Positions 47,796 to 57,853 of a stretch of 64,000 bases of DNA are shown one piece after another. This stretch comes from an uncultured Anaeroplasmataceae bacterium. GTDB taxonomy: Bacteria; Bacillota_I; Bacilli_A; Acholeplasmatales; Anaeroplasmataceae. A program made the translations under genes and the position numbers. The stretch is from positions 1 through 64,000 of the forward strand of contig CATKXV010000005.1 in assembly GCA_949840955.1 (NCBI GenBank), in the 5' to 3' direction. How positions within the stretch are numbered: position 1 is the stretch's first letter; each line of letters opens with the position of its first letter. The notes below the pieces were generated by a model. The model worked only from the letters and a program-made list of their open reading frames with translations. It searched no databases and was not told the origin of the DNA.

Positions 47796-49043
47796 TTATC
47801 TTAAACTACATTTTTGTTTTCTTAATTCTATTTTTGGCAGTTCTTCCCAAATTGTTTTTTCAATATATAAATTCCTCTTTTCTTCTGGCAGTTCCAGGCT
47901 GTCAATTAAAGAATATCCTAAAACATTATGATATCCATAGGCTGTTTTCCCTTTAGAAATAATAGCTAAATAAGAATCACCTACTAATCTTTTGGTAATT
48001 AGTTCAACATCATATAAAATTACAGGAATATTATTTTTTATCAGTGCCATATAAATTTTAATGACATCTAAGCATGTCCAAAAATTATTTCCTGATAATC
48101 CAAGATAATAGCCATCATCTTTATCTATAATGTATAAATCTGCACGATAAAATGAACGCCCTGGCAAAATTTCAAATGTATGATCAAAATGATGCTTACT
48201 TTCTTTATACCAATTATTAAAGGCTTCTAAAGAATGTTCATCTATTTTACTCAACCCTTGATCTCTGCCGTCTGCATTTTTATAAAACAATTCTTTAGGA
48301 GTGATATTATCATCACCTTTCCCTATTGCGTTATAGGCTAATTTACAGATTTCATAATATTTGCTTGAAGTCATATCCTTGATTAAAGATAATTGTTCTT
48401 TTGATTGGGACTTTGCTTTTTTGATAAAATCATGAATATCAATACTAGATAATTGGGCAAAATAATTTTTCTTTTGTTCTGGATTGATTTCCCAAAAATC
48501 CTTTAATAATAATATTCCTTCACGCAATTCATAATCTAAATTGGTTTGAACATAGTCATTATAGTCTGTTTCTTTTACAAAGCTTACAAAATCTTTAACA
48601 ATTTCATATGTGAAGTTTACAAGTTCTTCTTTGCTTTCTTCACATCCTCTAGCGTTTAATGGATCCACATTTAAAATGATATGATTGTTGATTGCGATTA
48701 TATAATACTTTTTATTATCGTAAATCACTTTTCTAAATTCAAAATAATACCAATAGCTTTCTTTAGGATATTCTTCTTCCCAAAACTTTTGATATTCCTC
48801 ATAGGTTGAAATTTCATAATAATCAACACATTCCTCATAACTATAAAAATCTTTTATACTGCCTTTTTTGGCCTCATAATAGAAGTTAAAATAATAGTCT
48901 TCGTCTTTTGCAGCCTGTTTGATATTACTAATTAAATAATCAAACATGTCATCCAATATTGCTATTGTCTTTTCATCTACAATGATTGAATTATAATTAT
49001 AATGTTTAAATCTATCGATTTTTGGTGCTGCTAATTTTCTCAT
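47796..49043 (-). CDS. Hypothetical protein
   Basis: Long ORF, no recognised motif. Confidence 0.7.
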   Translation of the reverse strand: MRKLAAPKIDRFKHYNYNSIIVDEKTIAILDDMFDYLISNIKQAAKDEDYYFNFYYEAKKGSIKDFYSYEECVDYYEISTYEEYQKFWEEEYPKESYWYYFEFRKVIYDNKKYYIIAINNHIILNVDPLNARGCEESKEELVNFTYEIVKDFVSFVKETDYNDYVQTNLDYELREGILLLKDFWEINPEQKKNYFAQLSSIDIHDFIKKAKSQSKEQLSLIKDMTSSKYYEICKLAYNAIGKGDDNITPKELFYKNADGRDQGLSKIDEHSLEAFNNWYKESKHHFDHTFEILPGRSFYRADLYIIDKDDGYYLGLSGNNFWTCLDVIKIYMALIKNNIPVILYDVELITKRLVGDSYLAIISKGKTAYGYHNVLGYSLIDSLELPEEKRNLYIEKTIWEELPKIELRKQKCSLR

Positions 49044-49094
49044 AAAGACCTCCTATAAATAGTGCAACAAGCTGTCACACTAACTTAATCCTTT

Positions 49095-49478
49095 TTAATA
49101 TACTTTCCAAACTCCATCAGGGCGCATTCTTGCAAAGGCTAATAAATGATATACTGCCCTTTTAGCATTTGCTTCTGTAGGCTCCCAATAATCACTTGAA
49201 ACATCATCAGAAAGTAAATGAATTAAATTCTCAAGAAATTCGAATGTTTGGTAAGCATACTTACCATTAAGATAATCCAATGATAATCCGTTTGTTTTTG
49301 ACCTATATACTCTACTATAATTATATGTAACTGATAGCCACAATTCTTCTGTTCCACCTATACAATAATTACTACCAAACATTTGGTGCTTAAATGGCAA
49401 TTTAATAGTTTCTTTGGTGACAGGGTCTGTTAAATAAATACTCCATCCCACAATAATAATCCTCCTATAAATTTTCAA
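49095..49478 (-). CDS. Conserved hypothetical protein of mobile elements/phages
   Basis: GWSIYLTDPVT...GGTEELWLSVTYNYS...DDVSSDYWEPTEANAKRAVYHLLAFARMRPDGVW; probable alternative start at VGWSIYL. Confidence 0.7.
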   Translation of the reverse strand: MKIYRRIIIVGWSIYLTDPVTKETIKLPFKHQMFGSNYCIGGTEELWLSVTYNYSRVYRSKTNGLSLDYLNGKYAYQTFEFLENLIHLLSDDVSSDYWEPTEANAKRAVYHLLAFARMRPDGVWKVY

Positions 49479-49636
49479 AATCCAACTTGGTATTTTTTTA
49501 CGCTATATGTAATATTTACATATTTATATTATCATATGTAATAAATATTTTCAAGTGATATTTGCATAAAAGGGGGATAACTTGCATTTATTACATTTTT
49601 ATATTATAATACATATTAGAAAAAGGGGAATATCAT

Positions 49637-50002
49637 ATGGCTTTTAAAGATTCATTAAAAAAACTAAGAATAAGGAATGATTTAAATCAAATAGAATTAG
49701 CTGATAAATTAAATGTGAAACAATATGTTGTATCTAGTTGGGAAATAGGACGAAGTGAGCCTTCTATTAGTCAATTAATAGAATTATCAAATATCTTAAA
49801 TGTCCCGATTGATTATCTATTAGATAAAGATAGAGTTTTAGTATCATCACAGGAAGAGTTTAATATAGTGACAGAACATATGATTAAAGATTCTATTGAT
49901 GATTTTGAAGAATGTGTTAATGCTATTAGAAAAAATTGTACAGATGAGCAAAAGAAAGAAATTTCTAATATCTTAAAATCTCTTTACAATATCACAAAAT
50001 GA
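49637..50002 (+). CDS. XRE-family HTH transcriptional regulator
   Basis: LKKLRIRNDLNQIELADKLNVKQYVVSSWEIGRSEPSISQLIELSNILNVPIDYLL. Confidence 0.93.
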   Translation: MAFKDSLKKLRIRNDLNQIELADKLNVKQYVVSSWEIGRSEPSISQLIELSNILNVPIDYLLDKDRVLVSSQEEFNIVTEHMIKDSIDDFEECVNAIRKNCTDEQKKEISNILKSLYNITK

Positions 50003-50044
50003 TTTTTACTTATCAGTATAATTCAATTAAAATATATCAAATTA

Positions 50045-50096
50045 AAAAACGGAAGATTTAACTTTTTTCAAAGTTTTAACTCTCTTCCGTTTTTCT
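50045..50096. terminator. Bidirectional terminator
   Basis: AAACGGAAGA...TCTTCCGTTTTT with internal A/T stem. Confidence 0.75.
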
Positions 50097-50141
50097 TTAT
50101 TGCAGGACCTTTTGTATAATCCTGTTCATATTTTTATATTT

Positions 50142-51215
50142 CTATTTTAAAACCCAATGTCCTGTTTTATCAGAACCAATACGTTCTATTCTTCTTTTCT
50201 CTTTTAGAGATTTGATTGTTCTTTCAATTGTTCTTGTAGAAACTTCACATTGAGCAGCTAGATCTTTAGCTGTAATTTTATTATTTTTTTGAATTACAGA
50301 AAGAACCACTTGTTCCATATTCGTTAAATCTACACCGACATTTACATCGACATTTACACCGACATTTTCTTTGCTGATTAGTTCAGATTTATAATTGATA
50401 TGTAAATATCTATTCTTTAGTTCATTCTTTTTACTCAATATTAAATTTTCAAAAAACAAGATTAAGTATTGTTTTGTAGCATAAATCCCTTTAGATAAAT
50501 CATTATAATTGGCACGAACTAATGCATTTCTAAAATACCAAGAATTATCAGCAAATACCTCATTTCCCACTTTATATCCTAATGCATTCAAATACTTGAT
50601 GATAAAGATGGCTGTCGTTCTTGTATTTCCTTCTCCAAAAGGATGTATCTGCCAAATGTTTGAAACAAACTCTACAATATGATTAATGAAATTATCCATA
50701 GATAAACCTTCATAAGAAAATGATTTTTCCGTTTTAAAATCATAATCTAGTGTAGCAGTTATATTGTTATACGAGGAATAAATTACACTATCTCCATTTA
50801 GTATCCATTCTTTTTTGGAAATATTATAATTTCTGATTTTACCAGCATGAGGGAAAATTCCTTCAAATAATCTTTTATGAATAGATAATAATTCAGTTGG
50901 TGAAAACTGAAATGCTTTTTCACCTAATATTTTCGCAATACGAGCTGAAACCTTATCTGCTTCTTCTGTTTCATTTTCAACATCTTTCCGTTCTGTTCTT
51001 GTTTCATAATAGGCGTTAATTCTAGTCTGAACTGAATCAATACTAATTCTACCTTCAATATGTTCTTTAGCAGTTTGAAGAAGATATTCAGATGTAGAAA
51101 GCTTATCAACATCCTGTAAGCCAATAGCTGTTTTCCAAATAAGACTTCTTTCTTTTTGATCTGGTTCACCTTGAATGATATATTCGGTTAGTTCTTTTTC
51201 CCAATGCTTTTCCAT
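50142..51215 (-). CDS. Fic-family protein with C-terminal winged HTH
   Basis: IHPFGEGNTRTTAIF; C-terminal ITAKDLAAQCEVSTRTIERTIKSLKEKRRIERIGSDKTGHWVLK. Confidence 0.92.
   Translation of the reverse strand: MEKHWEKELTEYIIQGEPDQKERSLIWKTAIGLQDVDKLSTSEYLLQTAKEHIEGRISIDSVQTRINAYYETRTERKDVENETEEADKVSARIAKILGEKAFQFSPTELLSIHKRLFEGIFPHAGKIRNYNISKKEWILNGDSVIYSSYNNITATLDYDFKTEKSFSYEGLSMDNFINHIVEFVSNIWQIHPFGEGNTRTTAIFIIKYLNALGYKVGNEVFADNSWYFRNALVRANYNDLSKGIYATKQYLILFFENLILSKKNELKNRYLHINYKSELISKENVGVNVDVNVGVDLTNMEQVVLSVIQKNNKITAKDLAAQCEVSTRTIERTIKSLKEKRRIERIGSDKTGHWVLK
50332..50367. repeat. Three 12-nt tandem repeats inside a fic gene
   Basis: ACACCGACATTT / ACATCGACATTT / ACACCGACATTT, encoding NVGVNVDVNVGV. 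Confidence 0.9.
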
Positions 51216-51299
51216 CTGATGTCACCTTCTTTATATTTGTTATTATACCATTTCTCATAGAATATTGGAATAAAAACTTATAGCACAAAATATCATTTT

Positions 51300-51338
51300 A
51301 TCTAAACTTTTTTTGATTTTTTTGAAAAAAGTTTAGAT
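51300..51338. repeat. Perfect 14-bp inverted repeat, probable terminator
   Basis: ATCTAAACTTTTTT-tgatttttttg-AAAAAAGTTTAGAT. Confidence 0.8.
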
Positions 51339-51385
51339 TAGAGTGCATTTTTAAAGCAATTTAATCAGATGATGAGTTATATTGC

Positions 51386-52816
51386 TTATTGTTTGGAGTT
51401 ACAAGTACTATAATGAATGAAAACAATATATTTTCTTTTCCCTGTATTTTTAACTACCACTTCTTTTACTAATTTGTTGATTAGGGCATAATCGATTTCC
51501 ATACCTTCTAAACTATGCTCTAATGAATGAAGGATAGTTTTTTCTCGATTATTGATTTCTAGTGTAAACTGTTCTTTCTTTGCTATCAGTTGTTTCATAT
51601 TATCTTGAAATACAGCATCGCTAATTAGATTATTCGCATAGCTTTCAAACTCTTTTCTTATTTCTAAATCTACTCTTTTTATTTCTTCTTTTAGTTTAGA
51701 AATCTTCGTATGCTTATGCTGTTCAATATTCTTATTTTGAATTGAGATGAGTTGCTTTTTGATATCTTCTTTGAAAATATTCGTTAAATCCTGCAAATAG
51801 ATTCTTGTCCTACATTTATGACAACAATAGAGGAAATCATTCATTGTTTGAGAATAAGTATAGATCATGTTTTTAGAGCAATGTCCACATCGAATCATAT
51901 CTAAGAAAGGACTACAATATACTTTTTCTTTTTTCTTAGGTCTGCTTGATCTTATTTCTTGAACCTTTTGAAATATGCTTGGCTCAATAATCGCTGGCAA
52001 TCCATTTTCTATAATATCAGGATTAGGATTTAAAATTCTTTTCCCTTTTACATATATGTATTTTCGATTAATAATTTTACCGGTATAGCTTTCATTTGTT
52101 AAAATCTTATAGATGGAGCAATCTCTCCAGGCAGATTCAGTATTCCTTAAACCAGATTTATCGTTATATTGGTTATAGCGATATTGTCCAGGAGAAATAA
52201 TATTCTCTTTATTTAATAGTTCAGCAATTTGCTTGGTTGTAATCCCTTGAATATATAAATCATATATTCTTTTTACAACCATAGCTGGTTCCTCATCAAC
52301 AATTAGATTTTGGTTTTCATCCAAAGTCAATCCGTAGAAAGCACCTAATTTAGAATTTAGAAGCGTAGTTTTTGCTTTAAAGTCAAAGGTGGTTTTAACT
52401 TTTCTTTTTATATCCTTTAAATACATTTCATTAAAGATATTTTTAAAGACTGCAAATTCATCCATAATACCTTGATTATCATAATTGTCATCAATAGCAA
52501 TAAACCTTACATCGTTAATTAAGAAGGTCTCCTCTAGGTATTTTCCTACTTCTAAATGATTTCTTCCAAAGCGAGATAAATCTTTTACGATTATCGTATT
52601 GATGAGTCCCTCTTCAACATCTTGCATTAATTCTTTAAATGCTGGACGATCAAAGTTTTTACCACTATATCCAATATCCTTATAGATTTTCACAATAGAA
52701 AATTGCTTTAGATTACAATATTGCGTAATTCCCTCGATTTGATGTTCAATAGAACTATGGAAGTCTAAGTTATCACTTCTACTAATTCTTGCATAAATTC
52801 CTACTTTGCTTGTCAT
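51386..52816 (-). CDS. Large serine recombinase
   Basis: VGIYARISRSD, IYKDIGYSGKNFDRPAFKELM, VKDLSRFGRN, recombinase domain, zinc beta-ribbon Cys pairs. Confidence 0.95.
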   Translation of the reverse strand: MTSKVGIYARISRSDNLDFHSSIEHQIEGITQYCNLKQFSIVKIYKDIGYSGKNFDRPAFKELMQDVEEGLINTIIVKDLSRFGRNHLEVGKYLEETFLINDVRFIAIDDNYDNQGIMDEFAVFKNIFNEMYLKDIKRKVKTTFDFKAKTTLLNSKLGAFYGLTLDENQNLIVDEEPAMVVKRIYDLYIQGITTKQIAELLNKENIISPGQYRYNQYNDKSGLRNTESAWRDCSIYKILTNESYTGKIINRKYIYVKGKRILNPNPDIIENGLPAIIEPSIFQKVQEIRSSRPKKKEKVYCSPFLDMIRCGHCSKNMIYTYSQTMNDFLYCCHKCRTRIYLQDLTNIFKEDIKKQLISIQNKNIEQHKHTKISKLKEEIKRVDLEIRKEFESYANNLISDAVFQDNMKQLIAKKEQFTLEINNREKTILHSLEHSLEGMEIDYALINKLVKEVVVKNTGKRKYIVFIHYSTCNSKQ

Positions 52817-54437
52817 AATATAACTCCTTTAATACACCAATTCCATAATATTCAATTAAGATGGTCTTGACTGTTTTTCCTTCTTCATTCTTTTCATATA
52901 TGCGAATGGATTTTACGATACTTTTGAGTAGCTGTTCTTCAAATAGATCATCTATACTTAATATGAAGTCTAATTGTTGCTCACTTACTTTTTCATAAGT
53001 ATATGGCTTAGTATTCTCTATTTTCGTTTTCAAGATTTTAGATTGACTGAATATATCATCATATTCTTTTTTATAGTCCTTCATCATAGACTCATAAGCC
53101 TCATCAGGTAATATTCCTGAAGTATAGGTATCTAACAGCTTTTTCATTAAATCGGTTAGGTGATTTAGACGCTGTTCATATTTTGTGTTTTCTTTTTGAT
53201 AAATGGCGATTTGATCGTTATTTTTTTGTTGATTTATCTGATTTAATTTAGAAAGGAGTCTTTCTTTAGGAGCAGTTGAAATAAAGCCTTGCAAATCCTT
53301 AAAATCTTTCAAAATTAAATCTTGTAAAACAGTTAAGGGAATATAGTGTCCTCCACAGCCTTTTGTTTCTTTAGCACAATAAAAATAATGCTCTTTACTT
53401 CTGGATTGTCGTCTAAGAATTATTTTTCTTCCACAATCTCCACAATAGAGCAAGTTAGAAAATTCTTTATGTTCTCCTCTTGAGGCTCTAAATCTGGAGT
53501 TTCTGATTTCTTGAACCACATCAAACATTCCCTTGGATATAATTGCTGGAAAACGATTCTCTATTTTCATAATCTTGGATGGGTCATTGGGAACCAATTT
53601 TTTACTTCTAAAGGTTACCTTTCGTTTTTTAAAATTGATAAGTGTACCAACATAGATTTCATTTGTAAGAATACTATCTAGCTTCCAGTAATCCCAAGCG
53701 TATTTCTTTGCCTCAGATATGGATTCATATTTATCTTTAAATACATTCTTTTTAATATAGTTATAATATCCTGGAATATAGACCTTATTCTTTTTCAAGG
53801 TATCAATAACTTCTTTAGCAGGGATTTTATTATATATGCTTTTAAAGATATATTTGATGACTTTGGCTGCTTCTTCATCAATTTCAAAATCAAAAGAATC
53901 TTTAGCTTTTACATAACCATATGGAGCAAAGCCTTGAATTAAGTTTCCTTTTTTGGCTTTTGTATTAAAGCTGAATTTTATTTTCTTTGAAATATCTTTA
54001 GCATACCATTCATTAATAATATTTTTAAAGGGACCAAAATCATTTTCACCCTCTAATGTATCTAGGGAATCATTTACCGCAACAAACCTGATATTGTGTT
54101 CTGGAAAATATTTTTCTATGTAATATCCACTATCTAGATAATTTCTTCCTAAACGAGATAAATCTTTAACTACAACACAGTTTAAATATCCTTTTTCAAT
54201 ATCAGAGATCATATCCTTAAATGCGGGTCTATCAAAGGATACTCCAGAAAATCCATCATCAATATAAACCTTATGTAAAAACCATCCTTGGCGTTTTACA
54301 TAGTCGGTTAGGCTTTCTTTTTGACTGGTGATTGAGTTAGATTCTGTTCCTTTATTATCATCTTTAGAAAGACGACAATAGATACCAACATTATACGCTT
54401 CTATTAACTTCTGGTGGTGGTTCCGTTCTAGATTCAT
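52782..54437 (-). CDS. Large serine recombinase
   Basis: VGIYCRLSKDD, YIDDGFSGVSFDRPAF, VKDLSRLGRNYLDSGYYIE; overlaps the next recombinase by 35 nt. Confidence 0.95.
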   Translation of the reverse strand: MNLERNHHQKLIEAYNVGIYCRLSKDDNKGTESNSITSQKESLTDYVKRQGWFLHKVYIDDGFSGVSFDRPAFKDMISDIEKGYLNCVVVKDLSRLGRNYLDSGYYIEKYFPEHNIRFVAVNDSLDTLEGENDFGPFKNIINEWYAKDISKKIKFSFNTKAKKGNLIQGFAPYGYVKAKDSFDFEIDEEAAKVIKYIFKSIYNKIPAKEVIDTLKKNKVYIPGYYNYIKKNVFKDKYESISEAKKYAWDYWKLDSILTNEIYVGTLINFKKRKVTFRSKKLVPNDPSKIMKIENRFPAIISKGMFDVVQEIRNSRFRASRGEHKEFSNLLYCGDCGRKIILRRQSRSKEHYFYCAKETKGCGGHYIPLTVLQDLILKDFKDLQGFISTAPKERLLSKLNQINQQKNNDQIAIYQKENTKYEQRLNHLTDLMKKLLDTYTSGILPDEAYESMMKDYKKEYDDIFSQSKILKTKIENTKPYTYEKVSEQQLDFILSIDDLFEEQLLKSIVKSIRIYEKNEEGKTVKTILIEYYGIGVLKELYYDKQSRNLCKN

Positions 54438-54546
54438 CTATAATCATATCCTCCTGTTCAAAAAGATACTCCATTATTTTTTCTAGTAAGGTAGGCCCAT
54501 GGGTTGAAAAGGTCCTTTCTACTTTATATTCTGTTTTATTAGGCAT
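54391..54546 (-). CDS. Small protein (51 aa) overlapping start of recombinase gene
   Basis: Missing from ORF track: MPNKTEYKVERTFSTHGPTLLEKIMEYLFEQEDMIIDESRTEPPPEVNRSV. Confidence 0.6.
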   Translation of the reverse strand: MPNKTEYKVERTFSTHGPTLLEKIMEYLFEQEDMIIDESRTEPPPEVNRSV

Positions 54547-54673
54547 AAGCTTTCTCCATTCTTGTACATTATTTTATGCAGGAGAAAGTTTGTCCTATGT
54601 TTTAAACCTCTTCAATATTGACTTAAGAATAGATCAAATTCATCATATCTAAAAGACGGTTTAGTTTGCGTTC

Positions 54674-54727
54674 AGGGGGCTATTAGTATAGCCCCCTTCA
54701 ACTGCAAGGACTAAACCTTGATTTTTT
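54674..54727 (+). terminator. Pair of strong hairpins, second with T-run
   Basis: AGGGGGCTAT-tagt-ATAGCCCCCT then CAAGG-actaaa-CCTTG-ATTTTTT. Confidence 0.6.
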
Positions 54728-55024
54728 ACCAGATAGATTTATGGGTTATCCATAGGTATAGATTCTCCTTTTCTTTTTTCAATCTATACTGGAAAATAAT
54801 TTATTTTTGTGAAGTATAGTTTTTGAAAAAAGTCATTAAATATAAGAGATGATTTCTTATGTCTAATGAAGATTGGTTTATTTATCAAGTTATAGGGAAG
54901 AAACTTATGGTCTTCTTCTTTATTGTATTGACCCGAACCTAGTGCCTCTTATTTACTACTTAGCATGAATACTAAGAAATAATTAGTCCTCCCCCAAAAT
55001 AGAGATTTTGCCTATATTTGAAAA

Positions 55025-55056
55025 GCCCCTGCGTAAACGCAAGGGCTAAGATTTTT
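55025..55056 (+). terminator. GC-rich hairpin followed by T-run
   Basis: AGCCCCTGCG-taaa-CGCAAGGGCT-AAGATTTTT. Confidence 0.65.
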
Positions 55057-55210
55057 ATGATTCTTTAAATTGTTGTCTATATAATTTTATCTATATTTTT
55101 TTAACTTACTCAAAACCTCATCATTTGTATTTACATCCCATTATTTATTTTTATCCTTTAATATGATTTTACTTTTAAATAAAACATCAATAGTTCATTG
55201 ATAATTAACT

Positions 55211-56041
55211 TTAATTATTATAAATGTTCTCATCTAAAAATACACATTCTGAATAATTTGGCCGTGTAATTGTTAGCCCCATAACTTTTAATCTTGTTAT
55301 ACACCCTAACAAATCACTTAAATAATTTTTTATATTTTTTCTAAAAGGTTTAGGATTGTTTGAAAAAACATTATGAATTGCACTAGATAATTCGCCGAAA
55401 TAAGCCAATTTATTCTCCTTAGTAGTAAGATATTCAATCAACCATTTATATGAACGAAGTGAATATAATTCAAGGATATCTGTATGTAAGTCCGGAAAAT
55501 CTTCAGGAAATAAACATTCAATTTTTTTATTTTTTAGTTTATGATTGTAATAATTGATAACCTTTGAATCATCCAGATTGCTAGTGATGTAGTCAAATGT
55601 TTCTTGATCAAGTAAGTTTGCATCTTTATATAACGTGATTATTTTATTATATGCTTCATCATCAATTTCACCATATGAAGATAATTCTTTATTTGGATTA
55701 TTGCTTAATCCCATACCATTATTTGTAATATTAGCAGAACCCCAAATAGCTTTAATCTTATCAAAAATGAAAATCTTAGCGTGAATTGTAAAATCATAAT
55801 ATATCTTCCAATTATTATTTTTACAGTACTCAAATAATTCTTTGTCAGTCGCACCTGAAGAAATATCACTCGGTAAAAATCTAATCAGTATTCTTTTAGT
55901 CACTCCATCATTTATGCACTCATCAATTTTTTTTAAAGTACTAACCTTGCAATATGCTGTTATAAAATTTATGTAATCTTTAGCGTTACGGGCTTCATTC
56001 AATACTGCATTAAGTATTTCATTACTAATTAAATATTCCAT
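55211..56041 (-). CDS. PLD-family (HKD) nuclease-like protein
   Basis: IHAKIFIFDKIKAIWGSANITNNGM: HxK(x4)D motif followed by GSANIT. Confidence 0.82.
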   Translation of the reverse strand: MEYLISNEILNAVLNEARNAKDYINFITAYCKVSTLKKIDECINDGVTKRILIRFLPSDISSGATDKELFEYCKNNNWKIYYDFTIHAKIFIFDKIKAIWGSANITNNGMGLSNNPNKELSSYGEIDDEAYNKIITLYKDANLLDQETFDYITSNLDDSKVINYYNHKLKNKKIECLFPEDFPDLHTDILELYSLRSYKWLIEYLTTKENKLAYFGELSSAIHNVFSNNPKPFRKNIKNYLSDLLGCITRLKVMGLTITRPNYSECVFLDENIYNN

Positions 56042-57849
56042 TATTCGTTACTCTTTAAATATGATTTTAATAATAAATTCAATGAATCAATAATCTTTTC
56101 AACCACATCATTAGCTTCATATTTATGTAATGATTTAACTAGTGCGGCCAAAAATAATTCAAATACGACTTTCATAGATTCATTACTAATAGCCTCTATT
56201 ACAAACCGTTGATAAAATTGATGGTCTTTATTTACATATATTCTTAATACTCCAAGAATATCTTCGTAATCTAAGAATGGACTTCTTGGACCTCTATTTT
56301 CATACTTGATTCTAGTATTAGAATCTAGGTATTGTTTTATTTGTTCGTCAGTCAACTCATCTACTTCTGTCAAAAAGCCTTCCTGAGTTAATTCTGTCTT
56401 TATTGTCTCGACGATATCGGGAGTAAATGAAGTTGGTGTTTCAGAAATATTCGGAACAGCAATCTCATTATTTTCCTCTTCTGCTCTCTTTATAGTTTCT
56501 GAAGTTGCAGTAGTTGTAGTTGTTTTATTTTTATCGCTTCTACTACCCTTTCTTCGTTCTTGATTCTCAGTATACATTTTATTTATTGTATTCTTTACAA
56601 TGGTTTTTAACTGCAACCACATTGGCTCATTATTTTCGTAATCAGCTTCATCATCAACTGCATGCAAGCTTACTTGTTGTTTATTATTAGATATACCAAA
56701 AGCCTCATCTAAAGCTGCGGTAAAGGATATCTCACATCCCCACCAACGATGGTGTGGAAGGTTATTATCATCAAAATAATCAAATTTTCCAAAATCAATT
56801 TCTCTACCCTGACGAACAATTGAAATACCCATATTTCGTTTAGTAATTTTACCATATGGCAAACTACCTGGTTCTCTTTTTATATAATTCTTGCTATAAT
56901 ATTTCTCTTTTACGATTGAAAATCTAATTGTAACAATAGAAGTTTTTCTTTCACCATTTTTATCAAAATAATATACTTCTTTTTCGACAATTCCATCAGT
57001 ATTATCAGTGTCGCCAAAAGGCTCAAATAATGATTCTGTATATCCTGTATTTTCATTATATTTTTGACAATATGCATCTGAATCTGTCATTGTTTCTTTT
57101 ACACAATACTGTGTTTTTTTCATTAAAAATAATGGATCGTTTGGCAAAATTCGTTGGAATGTGCCATAGTCATTTATTTCTACTGTTGAAATCTCAATTT
57201 TATCTTCATTTAAAAGCCATCTATATTTCCTACCTAAATCTTCTTCAAGATTTCTTCTACATGTAGACCATCTTTGTGGTTCAAGTTTGTCACACTTTGG
57301 CCATACCACTAATGTACCATGTTTGGAAAAGTCATAACTTTTATTTTGATCCCTAAAATTAACAAATTGTTTATATCTCTCTGGAATCAAAGCGCTATAG
57401 GGCCCACATATTTTTGATTGTTGAGAAGAGGAAACCAAATCCAAATCAATATACACACATTTTGCATTTTCAATTCCATCAGTCCATGAATAGACTTCAA
57501 CTCTAGGTGAGGCATAATAGGAAGCTTGAGGCAACCCTACACCAAATCTACCAAAACCTGTTCTTTCTCTTCTAGTTGAAAAACCAATTTGAAGACACTT
57601 AGATAAAACGTCATCATTCATTCCATTCCCATCATCTAAAACAGCATACTCAACAATTCTATTTTTTCCATTAATAGCACCTTCTGTTCCTATTATAAAT
57701 ATATTCTTAGCATTTGTATCCTCTTCAGCACTATTATCTACTAATTCTGCTAATGCATTGTAAATTGATCTGTATCCAGTATTTCTAATCCCATCAGCTA
57801 ATGTTTCTAATTTATATAAATCAGCACCTGTATTTAAATTTTCTTCCAT
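56041..57849 (-). CDS. GHKL ATPase, MORC-like
   Basis: N-box IYNALAELVDNSAEE, G1 VLDDGNGM, G2 RTGFGRFGVGLPQASYY; start trimmed to MEENLNTGADLYK. Confidence 0.88.
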   Translation of the reverse strand: MEENLNTGADLYKLETLADGIRNTGYRSIYNALAELVDNSAEEDTNAKNIFIIGTEGAINGKNRIVEYAVLDDGNGMNDDVLSKCLQIGFSTRRERTGFGRFGVGLPQASYYASPRVEVYSWTDGIENAKCVYIDLDLVSSSQQSKICGPYSALIPERYKQFVNFRDQNKSYDFSKHGTLVVWPKCDKLEPQRWSTCRRNLEEDLGRKYRWLLNEDKIEISTVEINDYGTFQRILPNDPLFLMKKTQYCVKETMTDSDAYCQKYNENTGYTESLFEPFGDTDNTDGIVEKEVYYFDKNGERKTSIVTIRFSIVKEKYYSKNYIKREPGSLPYGKITKRNMGISIVRQGREIDFGKFDYFDDNNLPHHRWWGCEISFTAALDEAFGISNNKQQVSLHAVDDEADYENNEPMWLQLKTIVKNTINKMYTENQERRKGSRSDKNKTTTTTATSETIKRAEEENNEIAVPNISETPTSFTPDIVETIKTELTQEGFLTEVDELTDEQIKQYLDSNTRIKYENRGPRSPFLDYEDILGVLRIYVNKDHQFYQRFVIEAISNESMKVVFELFLAALVKSLHKYEANDVVEKIIDSLNLLLKSYLKSNE

Positions 57850-57853
57850 AATT

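Noticed and set aside
50332-50367. CRISPR array
   Set aside because: Only three 12-nt units, no spacers, and they encode part of a Fic protein. No other CRISPR-like repeats seen in the window.
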